Below are positions 11,636 to 22,758 of a stretch of DNA of 64,000 nucleotides, piece after piece (within the stretch, counting starts at the first letter, position 1; every line of letters begins with the position of its first letter). The notes beneath the pieces were generated by a model, which worked only from the letters and a program-made list of their open reading frames with translations, did no database searches and had not been told where the DNA came from. Origin of the DNA: Callorhinus ursinus (lineage: Eukaryota; Chordata; Mammalia; Carnivora; Otariidae); the NCBI RefSeq assembly GCF_003265705.1, contig NW_020312828.1:59252391-59316390 (forward strand). The letters are read 5' to 3'. A program made the position numbers and the translations under genes.

Positions 11636-11876
11636 GACCAAGAGGTGGCAAAGATTTTCTTTGAAGAGGCAAATAGTAAGTACTCTAGGCTTTGCAGGCC
11701 ATAAAGTCTCTGTTGCAAGTATTCAAGTCTGCCACTGAAATGAGAAAGCAGCCATAGGGGGAAAGTGTAAAGGAACAGACATGACTATGTCCCAATAAAA
11801 CTTTATTTACAAAAAATGTTGGTGCCACAGTCAGGTTTGGTGTGTAGGGACCTTTGTCAATTCTAGGTCTAGCCTT
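11636..11876 (+). mobile_element. hAT-Charlie (MER1-group) nonautonomous transposon
   Basis: Reads GTGGCAAAGATTTTCT, TAGGCTTTGCAGGCC, GTCTCTGTTGCAAGTATTC, AAGCAGCCATAGGGG and CCAATAAAACTTTATTTAC, the order seen in a MER1-group hAT element. The expected terminal inverted repeat pair (GGGGTCGGCAAAC type) is only weakly preserved. Confidence 0.7.
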
Positions 11877-12001
11877 TCTTCTGTGATATAGTCTTATAAT
11901 GAAGTCACGGGAAATACACAGAGGTGAACATCAAGTCATGTATTTAATAGATTATTCTGATTTTTTTTAAAGTTTTTATTTTAACCATGTGGTGCTCATG
12001 T

Positions 12002-12002
12002 G

Positions 12003-12049
<47 letters not shown>

Positions 12050-13285
12050 ACCTGTTTTTCATTCATTCATTAATTGATGGACATTTGGGCTGCTTCCATA
12101 TCTAGGCTATTGTAAATAATGCTACTTTAAACAAAGGGGTTCATGTATCCCTTTGAATTAGTGTTTTCATATTCTTTGTATAAATATCCAGTAGTGTGAT
12201 TGCTGGATCATAGGGTAATTCTATTTTTAACTTTTTGAGGAACCTCCATATTATTTTTCAGAGTGGCTGCACCAGTTTCTTTCCCACCAATAGTACACAA
12301 TTGTTTCTTGTATTTTTGATTTTGGCCATTCTGACAAGCATGAGGAGATACTTCATTGTAGTTTTGACTGGCATTTCCCTGATAAGTGATGATGACCATC
12401 TTTCCATGTGTCTGTTGATCATTTGTATGGCTTCTTCGGAGAAATGTCTGTTCATATTTTCTGCCCCATTTTTAATGGATTATTTGGTTTTTGAGTGTTG
12501 AATTTTCTAAGTTCTTTATATATTTTGGATACTAAACCTTTATTGGACATATCATTTGCAAATATCCTCTCCTATTGCATAGGTTGCCTTTTAGTTTTGT
12601 TGATTGTTTCCTTTGCTGTGCAGAAGATTTTTATTTTGATGTACTTCCAATAGTTTATTTTTGCTTTTGTTTCCCTTGCCTCAGGGAGAAAAGTTGCTTC
12701 AGCCAATGTCTGAGAAATTATGCCTGTGCTCTTTTCTAGGATTTTTATGGTTTCAGGTCTCATATTTAGGTCTTTAATCCATTTTGATTTTGTGTATGGT
12801 GTAAGAAAGTGGTCCAGTTCCATTCAACTGCTGTTCAGTCTTCCCAACATCATTTTCCCATTGCATACTCTTTCCTGCTTTGTCAAAGATTAATTAACCA
12901 TACAACTGTGGGTTTATTTCTGGACTTTCTATTTTGTTCCATTGATCTATGCATCTATTTTTGTGCCAGTACCATACTGCTTTGATTAATACAGCTTCAT
13001 AATATAACTTGAAGTCCAGAATTGTGATGCCTCTAGCTTTGCTTTTCTTTTTCAAGATTGCTTTGTCTATTCAGGGTCTATGTGGTTTCATACTAATTTT
13101 AGGATTGCTTGTTCTAGTTCTGTGAAAAATGCTGTTGGTATTTTGATAGGGATTGCATTAAATCTGTAGATTGTTTTGGGTACTATGGACATTTTAACAA
13201 TATTTGTTCTTCCAATCCATAAGCATAGAATCTTTCCATTTGTTTGTGTCATCTTCAATTTCTTTCAACGTTTTATAGTTTTCAG
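12002..13285 (-). mobile_element. Outer (older) L1, segment 1: ORF2 3' part
   Basis: Antisense L1 ORF2 C-terminal sequence, aligning in order with the younger L1 at 16,420-17,650: the GAACCTCCATA, AGAGTGGCTGCACCAG and ATTTGCAAATATCCTCTCC landmarks occur in both. The normal 3' UTR is absent and a long (GT)n sits where the younger L1 has a short one. Reading frames are broken many times. It continues after the SINE at 13,286. Confidence 0.9.
12004..12046 (+). repeat. (GT)n microsatellite
   Basis: About 21 uninterrupted GT units. The position corresponds to a shorter GT run at 16,425-16,442 in the inner L1, so the seed repeat came with the L1. Confidence 0.9.
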
Positions 13286-13477
13286 GGGTGCCTGGGTGGC
13301 TCAGTCGTTGGGTGTCTGCCTTCAGCCCAGGTCATGATCCCAGGGTCCTGGGATTGAGCCCCACATCAGGCTCCCTGCTCCATGGGAAGCCTGCTTCTCC
13401 TTCTCCCACTCCCTCTGCTTGTGTTCCCTCTCTCACTGTGTTTCTGTCAAGTAAATAAATAAAATCTTAAAAAAAAA
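13286..13477 (+). mobile_element. Can-SINE inside outer L1
   Basis: Body CCTGGGTGGCTCAGTCGTT to AAATAAAATC plus A-tail. CAACGTTTTATAGTTTTCAG at 13,266-13,285 is repeated with one change at 13,478-13,497, proving insertion into the older L1. CCCAGGGTCCTGGGAT type, as at 7,390. Confidence 0.95.
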
Positions 13478-15391
13478 CAATGTTTTATAGTTTTCAGAGT
13501 ATAGGTCTTTCACCTGTTTGGTCAGGTTTATTCCTAGGTTATCTTATTATATCTGGTGCAACTGTAAATGGGATTGTTTTCCTAATTTCTCTTTTTGCTG
13601 CTTCATTATTGGTGTATAGAAATGCAACAGATTTCTGTACATTGATTTTGTATCCTGTGACTTTACTGAATTCGTTTATCAGTTCTAGCAGCTTTTTATT
13701 GGTGGTCTTCTGGGTTTTCTATATATATCCTCATGTCATCTGCAAATAGTAAAAGTTTTACTTCTTCCTTACTGATTTGGTTGTCTCTCTTTTTGTTGTC
13801 TGATTGCTGTGGCTAGAACTTCCAGTACTACCATGTTGAATAAAAGTGGTGAGAGTAGACATCCTTGTCTTGTTCTTGATCTTAGGAGAAAGGCTCTTGG
13901 TTTTTCCCCATTGGGTAGGATGTTGGCTGTGGGTTTTTCATATGTGGCCTTTATTATACAGAAGTATGTTCCCTCTAAAACTACTCTATTGAGAGTTTTT
14001 ATCAAGAATGGATGTTGTACTTTGTCAAATGTTTTTTCTGCATCTATTGAAATGATCATATGGTTCTTATCCTTTCTTTTACTGACATAATGTATTACAT
14101 TGATTGATCTGCAAATATTGAACAACCACATGCATTCCAGGAATAAATCCCACTTAATCATGGTGAAAGATTTTTTTTAACATATGGCTGGATTCAGTTT
14201 GCTAGTATTTTGTTGGATTTTTGCATCTATGTTCATCAGAGATATTGGCCTGTAGTTCTCTTTTTTTGTTCTATCTGGTTTTGGAATCAAGGTAATGCTG
14301 GCCTCACAGAATCAATTTGGAAGTTTTCTTCCTTTTCTATCTTTTGGGATAGTTTGAGAATAGGTATTAACTCATCTTTAAATGTTAGATAGAATTTGCC
14401 TGTGAAGCATCTGGCCCTAGACTTTTGTTTATTGGGAGTTTTTTGGTTACTGATTGAATTTCTTTACTGGTAAGAGATCTGTTCAAATTTTTTATTTTGT
14501 CCGGTTTCAGTTTTGGTAGGTTATATGTTTCTAGAAATTTATCCATCTCTTCTCAGTTGTCCACTTTGTAAGCATATAGTTTTCCATAATATTCTCTTAT
14601 TGTATTTCTGCAGTGTTTGTTGTTATTTCTCTTCTCTCATTTGCTATTTTATTTATTTGGGTCCTTTCTCTTTTTTTCTTGATGAGAGTCATTAGAGGTT
14701 TATCAATTTTATTGGTTTTTTTGAGAATCAGCTCATGGTTTCATTAATCTCTTCTATTGTTTTTTTTTTTTAGTTTCTATATCATTTATTCTGCTCTAAT
14801 CTTTATTATTTCCTCTCTTCTGAATTTTGGTTTTGTTTGTTCCTTTTCTAGCTCCAATAGGTATAAGGCTTGGTGGTTTATTTAAGAGTTTTCTTGTTTT
14901 TCGATGTAGGCCTGAATTACTACAAACATCCCTCTTAGAACCACTTTTGCTGCATCCGAAAAGTTTTGAACTATTGTGTTTTCATTTTGTTTCCATGTAC
15001 TTTATTATTGCATCTTTTACTTACTGGTTGACCCATTCATTGTTTAAGAGCATATTATTTAACCAACATATATTGGTGGTCTTAGCAGACTTTCTTGTGG
15101 TTGACTTCTAGTTTCATAGCATTCAGGTCAGAATTGATGCATGGTATGACTTTGATCTTCTTGAATTTGTTGAGGCTTGTTTTGTGGCCTACCATGTGAT
15201 TTATCCTAGAGAATGTTCAATGTGCACTTGAAAAAAAAGGTGTATTCTGCTATTTCAGGATGGAATGTTCTGAATATATCTGTTAAATCTATCGGGTCCA
15301 GAATGTCTTTCAAAGACACTGTTTCCTTGTTGATTTCCTGTTTGAATGATCTATCCATTGATGTAAGTGGGGTGTTAAAGTCCTGTATTCC
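13478..15391 (-). mobile_element. Outer L1, segment 2: reverse transcriptase region
   Basis: Antisense L1 ORF2 covering the RT domain. The longest coherent piece (13,769-14,161, minus) contains [12 protein letters not shown], the RT palm motif with its catalytic Asp retained. Neighbouring parts are in other frames with stops, so the protein cannot be made. Confidence 0.9.
13769..14161 (-). pseudogene. Outer L1 ORF2 RT fragment
   Basis: A 130-codon open piece of L1 reverse transcriptase with the [10 protein letters not shown] palm motif and [14 protein letters not shown], the conserved L1 RT segment. It is a fragment between frame breaks of the outer L1. Motif A is intact here, unlike in the inner L1. 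Confidence 0.85.
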
Positions 15392-15583
15392 AGGGGCACA
15401 TGGGTGGCTCAGCCGTTAAGCATCTGCCTTTGGCTTAGGTCATGATCCCAGGGTCCTGGGATCGAGCTCCACATCAGGCTCCCTGCTCCACAGGAAGCCT
15501 GTTCTCTCTCTCCCACTCCCCCTGCTTGTGTTCCCTCTCTTGCTGTGTCTCTATCAAATAAATAAACAAAATCTTATTAAAAA
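15392..15583 (+). mobile_element. Second Can-SINE inside outer L1
   Basis: Full-length body from GGGGCACATGGGTGGCTCAG to AATAAACAAAATC and an A-tail. AAAGTCCTGTATTCC at 15,377-15,391 is repeated imperfectly (two differences) at 15,584-15,598. The copy is the CCCAGGGTCCTGGG type. Confidence 0.92.
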
Positions 15584-15845
15584 AAAGTCCTCTACTCCGA
15601 TTGTATTATTATCAATTAGTTCCTTTATTTTGTTATTACCTGTTTTATGTATCTGAGTGGTCACATGTTGAGTATATAAATATTTACAATTGTTATATCT
15701 TCTTGTTGGATTGTCCCCTTCATTATTGTACCATGCCCTTCTTCATCTCTTGTTATAGTCTTTGTTTTAAAGTCTATTTTGTCTGATCTACAGGTGTCTT
15801 TAGGTCACAAATTAGTCTCTTATACACAGCATATAGATGGGTGTT
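15584..15845 (-). mobile_element. Outer L1, segment 3: endonuclease region
   Basis: Antisense ORF2 endonuclease-coding remnant (landmarks ATTTACAATTGTTATATCTTC and AAGTCTATTTTGTCTGAT). It ends at the inner L1 target duplication TAGATGGGTGTT (15,834-15,845) and resumes at 23,090. Confidence 0.9.
15834..15845 (+). repeat. Target-site duplication of inner L1, left
   Basis: TAGATGGGTGTT precedes the poly(T) side of the inner L1 and recurs at 23,090-23,101. Confidence 0.85.
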
Positions 15846-15846
15846 T

Positions 15847-16330
15847 TTTTCTTTTATTTCATTATGTTATGTTAATCACCATACATTACATTAGTTTTTG
15901 ACGTAGTGTTCCATGATTCATTCTTTGCGTATAACACCCAGTGCTCCATTAAGTGCCCTCTTTAATACCCATCACCAGGCTAACCCATCCCCCACCCCCT
16001 CCCCTCTAGAACCCTCAGTTTGTTTCTCAGAGTCCATAGTCTTTCATGGTTCGTCTCCCCCTCCAATTTCCCCCCCCTTCATTTTCCCCTTCCTGATATC
16101 TTCTACATTTTTTTTAACATGTAATGTATTGTTTCAGAGGTACAGGTCTGTGATTCAACAGTCTTACACAATTCACAGCACTCACCATAGCACATATCCT
16201 CACCAATGTCTATCACCCAGCCACCTCATCCCTCCCACTCCCCACCACTCGAGCAACCCTCAGTTTGTTTCTTGAGATTAAGAATTCCTCATATCAGTGA
16301 GATCATAGGATACATGTCTTTCCCAGATTG
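15847..16330 (-). repeat. Inner L1 3' UTR with two related modules
   Basis: Read on the minus strand, two blocks (about 16,110-16,290 and 15,885-16,060) share an ACTGAGGGTT start, a G-rich centre, a GTGATxGxxAT segment and an AT-rich end, separated by a short A-rich and purine-rich spacer. The same two-block layout occurs in the L1 at 3,031-4,322. Confidence 0.7.
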
Positions 16331-17684
16331 ACTTATTTCACTCAGCATAATACCCTCCAGTTCCATCCACGTCGTTGCAAATGGCAAGATTTCATTCCTT
16401 TGGTTGGCTGCATAATATTCCATTATGTGTGTGTGTGTGTGTATCACGTCTTTATAAATTCATCTCTTGATGGACATCTTGGCTCTTTCCACAGTTTGGC
16501 TATTGTGGACATTGCTGCTATAAACATCGGGGTGCATGTTCCAAGTTGGATCACTACATTTGTATCGTTGGGGTAGATACCCAGTAGTGCAATTCCTGGG
16601 TCATATGGTAGCTCTATTTTCAACTTTTTGAGGAACCTCCATACTGTCTTCCAGAGTGGCTGCACGAGCTTGCATTCCCACCAACAGTGTAGGAGGGTTC
16701 CCCTTTCTCCACATTCCCACCAACATCTGTCGTTTCCTGACTTGTTAATTTTAGCCATTCTGACTGGGATGAGGCGATATCACACTGAGGTTTTGATTTG
16801 GATTTCCCTGATACCGAGCGATGTTGAGCACTTTTTCATGTGTCTGTTGGCCATTTGGATGTCTTTGGAAAAATGTCTGCTTGGGTCTTCTGCCCATTTC
16901 TTGATTGGATCATTTGTTCTTTGGGTGTTGAGTTTAAGAAGTTCTTCTTAGATTTTGGATACTAGCCCTTTATCTGATATGTCATTCGCAAATATCTTCT
17001 CCCACTCTGTAGGGTGTCTTTTGGTTTTGTTGACTGTTTCTTTTGCTGCACAAAAGCTTTTCAGCTTGATGAAGTCCCAGTAGTTCATTTTTGTCCTTGC
17101 TTCCCTTGCCTTTGGCAATGTTTCTAGGAAGAAGTTGCTGCAGCTGAGTTTGAAGAGGTTTCTACTTTTCTCCTTTAGGAATTTGATGGACTCCTGTCTC
17201 ACATTTAGGTCTTTCAACCATTTTGAGTCTATTTTTGTGTGTGGTGTAAGGAAATGGTCCAGTTTCATTCTTCTGCATGTGGCGGTCTAATTTCCCCAAC
17301 ACCATTTGTTGAAGAGACTGTCGTTTTTCCATTGGACATTCTTTCTTGCTCTGTCGAAGATTAGTTGACCATAGAGTTGAGGGTCCATTTCTGGGCTTTC
17401 TATTCTGTTCCATTGAGCTATGTATCTGTTTTCGTGCCAGTACCATACTGTCTTGATGATGACAGCTTTGTAATAGAGCTTGACGTCCAGAATCGTGATA
17501 CCACCGGCTTTGCTCTTCTTTCTCAACATTCCTCTATTTGGGGTCTTTTCTGGTTCCATACAAGTTTTAGGATTATTTGTTCCATTTCTTTGAAAAAAGT
17601 GGATGGTATTTTGATAGGGATTGCTTTAAATATGTAGATTGCTCTAAGTAGCATTGACATCTTCACAATATTTGCTCGTCCAAT
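16331..17684 (-). pseudogene. Inner L1 ORF2 C-terminal third, broken
   Basis: Several short frames in succession (16,444-16,758; 16,948-17,268; 17,162-17,446; 17,287-17,559) together represent the ORF2 C-terminal region, including a Cys-rich segment ([18 protein letters not shown]). Overlap of frames indicates at least three frameshifts. It is separated from the RT piece by a TGG-to-TGA stop at about 17,685. Confidence 0.85.
16425..16442 (+). repeat. Short (GT)n in inner L1
   Basis: About nine GT units, at the position matching the expanded GT run at 12,004-12,046 of the outer L1. Confidence 0.8.
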
Positions 17685-18923
17685 TCATGAGCATGGAACA
17701 TTTTTCCATTTCTTTGTGTCTTCTTCAATTTCTTTTATGAGTATTTTATAGTTTTCTGAGTACAGATTCTTTGCCTCTTTGGTTAGATATATTCCTAGGT
17801 ATCTTATGGTTTTGGGTGCAATTGTAAATGGGATCGACTCCTTAATTTCTCTCTCTTCTGTCTTGTTGTTGGTGTATAGGAATGCCACTGATTTCTGTGC
17901 ATTGATTTTATATCCTGCCACTTTACTGAATTCCTGTATGAGTTCTAGCAGTTTTGGGGTGGAGTCTTTTGGGTTTTCCACATAAAGTATCACATCATCT
18001 GCAAAGAGTGAGAGTTTATCTTCTTCTTTCCTGATACAGATGACTTTTATTTGTTTTTGTTCTCTGATTGCTGTGGCCCTAGCCAAGGTGGTGGCAGTGG
18101 ACATCCCTACCATGTTCCTGAACTTAGGGGGAAAGCTCTCAGTTTTTCCCCATTGAGAATGATAATTACTGTGGGTTTTACATAGATGGCTTTTAATGAT
18201 AGATAGGTATGTACCCTCTATCCCTACATTCTGAAGAGTTTTGATCACGAAAGGATGCTGTACTTTGTCAAATGCTTTTTCTGCAACTATTGAGAGGATC
18301 ATATGGTTCTTGTTCTTTCTTTTATTAATGTATTGTATCACATTGATTGATTTGCAGATGTTGAACCAACCTTGCAGCCCAGGGATAAATTCCACTTGGT
18401 CGTGGTGAATAATCCTTTTAATGTACTGTTGGATCCTATTGGCTAGTATTTTGGTGAGAATTTTTGCATCCGTGTTCATCAAGAATATTGGTCTGTAATT
18501 CTCCTTTTTGATGGGGTCTTTGTCTGGCTTTGGGATCAAGGTAATGGTCGCCTCATAAAACGAGTTTGGAAGTTTCCCTTCCATTTCTATTTTTTGGAAC
18601 AGTTTCAGAATAGGTATTAATTCTTCTTGAAATGTCTGGTAGAATTCCCCTGGGAAGCCATCTGGCCCTGGGCTTTTGTTTGTTGGGAGATTTTTGATGA
18701 CTGCTTCAATTTCCTTAATGGTTATAGGTCTATTCAGGTTTTCTGATTCTTCCTGGTTCAGTTTTGGTAGTTTATACATCTCTAGGAATGCATCCATTTC
18801 TTCCAGATTATCTAATTTGCTGGCATACAGTTGCTCATAATATGTTCTTATAATTGTTTGTATTTCTTTGGTGTTGGTTGTGATGTCTCCTCTTTCATTC
18901 ATGATTTTGTTCATTTGGGTCAT
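17685..18923 (-). pseudogene. Inner L1 ORF2 reverse transcriptase fragment
   Basis: A 412-codon open stretch covering most of the L1 RT domain. It shows [15 protein letters not shown] near residue 80, [21 protein letters not shown] near 145, and the palm motif FADD near residue 315 (about 17,994-18,005). The other palm motif, usually SIDAEKAFDK, reads [10 protein letters not shown], so one catalytic Asp is Val. A stop in place of a Trp codon after NVPCS ends the frame. The start is artificial because ORF2 begins about 1.3 kb upstream and is split by a SINE. The enzyme would be inactive even if expressed. Confidence 0.92.
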
Positions 18924-19015
18924 TTCTCTTTTCTTTTTGATAAGTCTAGCCAGGAGTTTAGCAATCTTGTTAATTCTCTCGAAGAACCAGCTCCTAGTTT
19001 CATTGATCTGTTCTA

Positions 19016-19032
19016 CTGTTCTTTTGGTTTCT
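19016..19032 (+). repeat. SINE target duplication, left
   Basis: CTGTTCTTTTGGTTTCT repeats exactly at 19,222-19,238. Confidence 0.9.
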
Positions 19033-19221
19033 TTTTTTTTTTTTTAATTTATTTGAGAGAGAGAGAGAATGAGAGATAGAAAGCACAAGAGGGAAGAGGG
19101 TCAGAGGGAGAAGCAGACTCCCCGCCGAGCAGGAAGCCCGATGCGGGACTCGATCCCGGGACTCCAGGACCATGACCTGAGCCGAAGGCAGTCGCTTAAC
19201 CAATTGAGCCACCCAGGCGCC
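19033..19221 (-). mobile_element. Can-SINE inserted in inner L1 ORF2
   Basis: Reverse-oriented copy: poly(T), AATTTATTTGAGAGAG, then GATCCCGGGACTCCAGGA and GCCACCCAGGCGCC. An exact 17-bp TSD flanks it. It is the CTGGAGTCCCGGGATCGAG type (sense), different from the SINEs at 7,390, 13,286 and 15,392. It splits ORF2 between the endonuclease and RT domains. Confidence 0.96.
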
Positions 19222-19238
19222 CTGTTCTTTTGGTTTCT

Positions 19239-19634
19239 ATCTCATTCATTTCTGCTCTGATCTTTATTATTTCTCTTCTCCTGCTGGGTTTAGGCTTTAT
19301 TTGCTGTTCTTTCTCCAGTTCCTTTAGGTGTAGGGTTAGGTTGTGTATTTGAGACCTTTCTTGTTTCTTGAGAAAGGCTTGTATTGCTATATACTTTCCT
19401 CTTAGGACTACCTTGGCTGAATCCCAAAGATTTTGAACAGTTGTGTTTTTTATTTTCATTGGTTTCCATGAATTTTTAAAATTCTTCTTTAATTTCCTGG
19501 TTGACCCATTCATTCTTTAGTAGGATGCTCTTTAGCCTCCATGTATTTGAGTTCTTTCCAACTTTCCTCTTGTGATTCAGTTCTAGTTTCAAAGCATTGT
19601 GGTCTGAAAATATGCAGGGTATGATCCCAATATT
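19239..19634 (-). pseudogene. Inner L1 ORF2 linker fragment
   Basis: The frame at 19,239-19,513 encodes the region between endonuclease and RT ([21 protein letters not shown] and [19 protein letters not shown]), lysine-rich and alpha-helical in character. It is cut by the SINE on one side and by a frame break before 19,635 on the other. Confidence 0.85.
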
Positions 19635-20129
19635 TTAGTACCAGTTGAGACCTGATTTGTGACCTAGGATATGATCTATTCTGGACAATGTTCCATGGGC
19701 ACTAGAGAAGAATGTGTATTCTGTTGCTTTGGGATGGAATGTTCTGAATATATCTGTGATATCCATTTGGTCCAGTGTGTCATTTAAAGTCTTTATTTCC
19801 TTGTTGATCTTTTGCTTAGATGATCTGTCCATTTCAGTGAGGGGGGTGTTAAAGTCCCCCACTATTATTGTATTGTTGTCAATATGTTTCTTTGCTTTTG
19901 TTCTTAATTGCCTTATATAATTGGCTGCTCCCATGTTACAGGCATAGATATTTACAATTGTTAGATCTTCTTGTTGGATAGACCCTTTAAGTAGGATATA
20001 GTGTACTTCTTCATCTCTTATTATAGTCTTTGTTTTAAAATCTAATTTGTCTGATATAAGGATTGCTACCCCAGCCTTCTTTTGGTGTCCATTAGCATGG
20101 TAAATGGTTTTCCACCCCCTCACTTTCAA
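19635..20129 (-). pseudogene. Inner L1 ORF2 endonuclease domain fragment
   Basis: A 164-codon frame covering most of the AP-type endonuclease that nicks target DNA. Visible landmarks are GVAILISDK, IVNIYACN, the catalytic-site motif VGDFNTPL near residue 92, and SRIDHILG near residue 148. The true N-terminus lies upstream (to about 20,260), where a CAA-to-TAA change places a stop within the QETHF motif. Part of a dead ORF2. Confidence 0.92.
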
Positions 20130-20366
20130 TCTGGGGGTGTCTTTGGGTCTAAAATGAGTCTCTTACAGAGACTCATACTGATGGGTCTTGTTTTTTAATC
20201 CAATCTGATAGCCTGTGTCTTTTGATTGGGGCATTTAGCCCATTTACATTCAGGGTAACTATTGAAAGATAGAATTTAGTGTCATTGTATTGCCTGTAAG
20301 GTGACTGTTACTGTATATTGTCTGTGTTCCTTTCTGGTCTATGTTACTTTCAGGCTCTCTCTTTGC

Positions 20367-21169
20367 TTAGAGGACCCCTTTCAATATTTCTTGTAGGGCT
20401 GGTTTCATGTTTGCAAATTCCTTTAGTTTTTGTTTGTCCTGGAAGCTTTTTATCTCTCCTTCTATTTTCAATGAGAGTCTAGCTGGACATAGTATTCCTG
20501 GCTGCATATTTTTCTCTTTTATTGCTCTAAATATGTCATGCCAGTCCTTTCTGGCCTGCCAGGTCTCTGTGGATAGGTCTGTTGCCAATCTAATGTTTCT
20601 ACCCTTGTAGGTTACAGATCTCTTGTCCCAAGCAGCTTTCAGAATTTTCTCTTTGTCTCTGAGACTCATAAGTTTTACTATTAGATGTTGGGGTGTTGAC
20701 CTATTTTTATTGATTTTGAGAGGGGGTTCTCTGTGCCTCCTGGATTTTGATGCCTGTTTCCTTCCCCACATTAGGGAAGTTCTCTGTTATAATTTGCTCC
20801 AATATACCTTCTGCCCCTCTCTCTCTTTCTTCTTCTTCTGGGATCCCAATTATTCTAATGTTGTTTTGTCTTATCATATTGCTTATCTCTTGAATTCTGC
20901 CCTCGTGATCCAGTAGTTATCTTTTTCTCAGCTTCTTTATTTTCCATCATCTGATCTTCTATATCACTGATTCTCTCTTCTGCCTCATTTATCCTAGCAG
21001 TTAGTGCCCCCATTTTTGATTGCACCTCATTAATAGCCTTTTTGATTTCGACTTGGTTAGATTTTAGTTCTTTTATTTCTCCAGGAAGTGTTTCTCTAAT
21101 AACTTCCATGCTTTTCTCAAGCCCAGCTAGTATCTTTAAAATCATGATTGTGAACTCTAGGTCTGACAT
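20367..21169 (-). pseudogene. Inner L1 ORF1, broken
   Basis: ORF1p is the RNA-binding trimeric chaperone of L1. The N-terminal piece (20,855-21,169) is a heptad-rich coiled coil (MGALTARINEAEERISDIEDQM). The C-terminal piece (20,367-20,771) carries the RNA-recognition and C-terminal domain landmarks HLIVKLMSLRDKEKILKAAW and ARKDWHDIFRAIKEKN. The two are in different frames, with a break between about 20,772 and 20,854, so no full protein is possible. Confidence 0.9.
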
Positions 21170-21781
21170 CGTACTAATGTCCGTATTGATTAGGACCTTG
21201 GCAGTTGGTACTGCCTGTTTTTTTTTGTTTTTTTTGAGGTGATTTTTTTCTGTCTTGTCATTTTGTCGAGGAAAATAAATGAATGAGAGAACAAAATGCT
21301 AACAGGGTAACAACCACCCCAGGAAAATATACACTAAAGAAATCAGAGGAGACCTGAAATTGGGGGAAAAGAAAGGGAAAGAAAGAAAAAAGAATAAAAG
21401 GAAAAGGAAAAGATTAAAAAAATATATGATCAAATATGATCAGGCTGGTGCATAGATCAGTGCCACACACTAGATTTGGGGCATATTTTGGTTTGTTAGA
21501 AGAAACTGCCTCCAAAAATTTTAAAGAAATAAAAACATATATTGTACAAAAATAAGGGTAAATATGATGAAGGGATGGAATATGACTGTAATGATGAAAA
21601 TTATAAAAGATTTTATAAACGGAATTGATAAGAAATTGGTTAAAAAAAGAAAGAAGAGGAATTTAAAAAAAAAAGGGAGAGAATATGATCAGGCAGGAGA
21701 CTAGAACAAAGACATACACTAGAGATTTAGGGTATATTTTTGTCTGTTAGAAGAAACTGTATCCCAAAATTTTAAAGAGAG

Positions 21782-21851
21782 AACATATATATACATATAT
21801 ATATATGTGTGTATATATATACATATATATATATATATACACACACACACC
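21782..21851 (+). repeat. TA/CA/GT compound microsatellite
   Basis: Alternating TA runs interspersed with TATACATATA and GTGTGTATAT, ending in (AC)6, within the L1 5' UTR. It is likely length-polymorphic. Confidence 0.9.
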
Positions 21852-22728
21852 AAAAATAAGGTTAACTACTATGAAGAGATAGAATATGATTCTAAAAATG
21901 AAAAATAAAAAAGATTTTTTAAAAAAAGGATAAGATATGTTGGTTGAAAAAGGGAAAAAGAAATTTAAAAAAATAAGAAAAAAAGAAAATTAAAAAAATT
22001 AACTTTGAAAGACTAAAGAATCAGGCCATGAATTTTATGTGCTGTATTCCCCTAGTGCTGGTGTTCTGCCATTCTCATTGACTGATAAACTTGGTCTTGG
22101 CTAGCTGTTCTTGCTGATCTTCTGGGGGAGGGGCCTGTTGCAGTGGTTCTCAAATGTCTTTGCCGGGCGCAGAATTGCCCCACCCTTGCCGGGGGCCTGG
22201 CTAAGTAATCTGCTCAGGTTTGCTCTCTGGAGCTTTTGTACAGCTTTGGAGGACAAGAGTGAAAATGGTGGCCTCCCAGTCTCCACCCTGGAGGAGCCAA
22301 GGACTCGGGGCCCCACTCCTCAGTGAGCCCCCAGAGGAAAGTAGTCAATCACTCCTGTCTCCCCGGTCTCTGGCCACACTCCATGCTCACCCGGCCTGTG
22401 ACCAGATGTTTCTATCTCTGGCACACAACCCCATTTGGAGTCTCCAAACCCAGCAGATCCCTGTGGTGCACTCCCACGCTGCTCCTCCCGGGGGAGGAAG
22501 GGGAGTCTCCCCGGATCTGTCGCTTGTTGGGTCCCTGCTGGAAGAGCAGTGGCCCGACTGTGCTGCGGATCACGGTTTATGGCAACCCTGAGCTGAGAGT
22601 CCACTCCTTAGCTCTGTCTTTGCAGCTGGCTTCCCTGCTCCGATACCTGGGAGCTCTGCCGCACTAGGCACCCCTGGTCTTTTTGTGACCCCGAGGGTCC
22701 TGAGACCACACTGTCCCAGCAAGTGTTC

Positions 22729-22758
22729 CACCCCCACCCCCACCCCCCCACCCCCCGC
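22729..22758 (-). repeat. G-rich tract on L1 sense strand (G-quadruplex candidate)
   Basis: The plus strand shows successive CCCCC runs separated by single A bases; the minus (L1 sense) strand therefore has at least four runs of five or more G with one-base loops. This fits the G-quadruplex sequence rule. Confidence 0.8.

Noticed and set aside
15913..16275. 120-codon plus-strand frame, Pro/Ser-rich
   Set aside because: Antisense of the inner L1 3' UTR; composition comes from the C-rich strand.
22220..22667. Overlapping plus-strand frames of 114-123 codons
   Set aside because: Antisense of the GC-rich L1 5' UTR with frames open on both strands; no domains.
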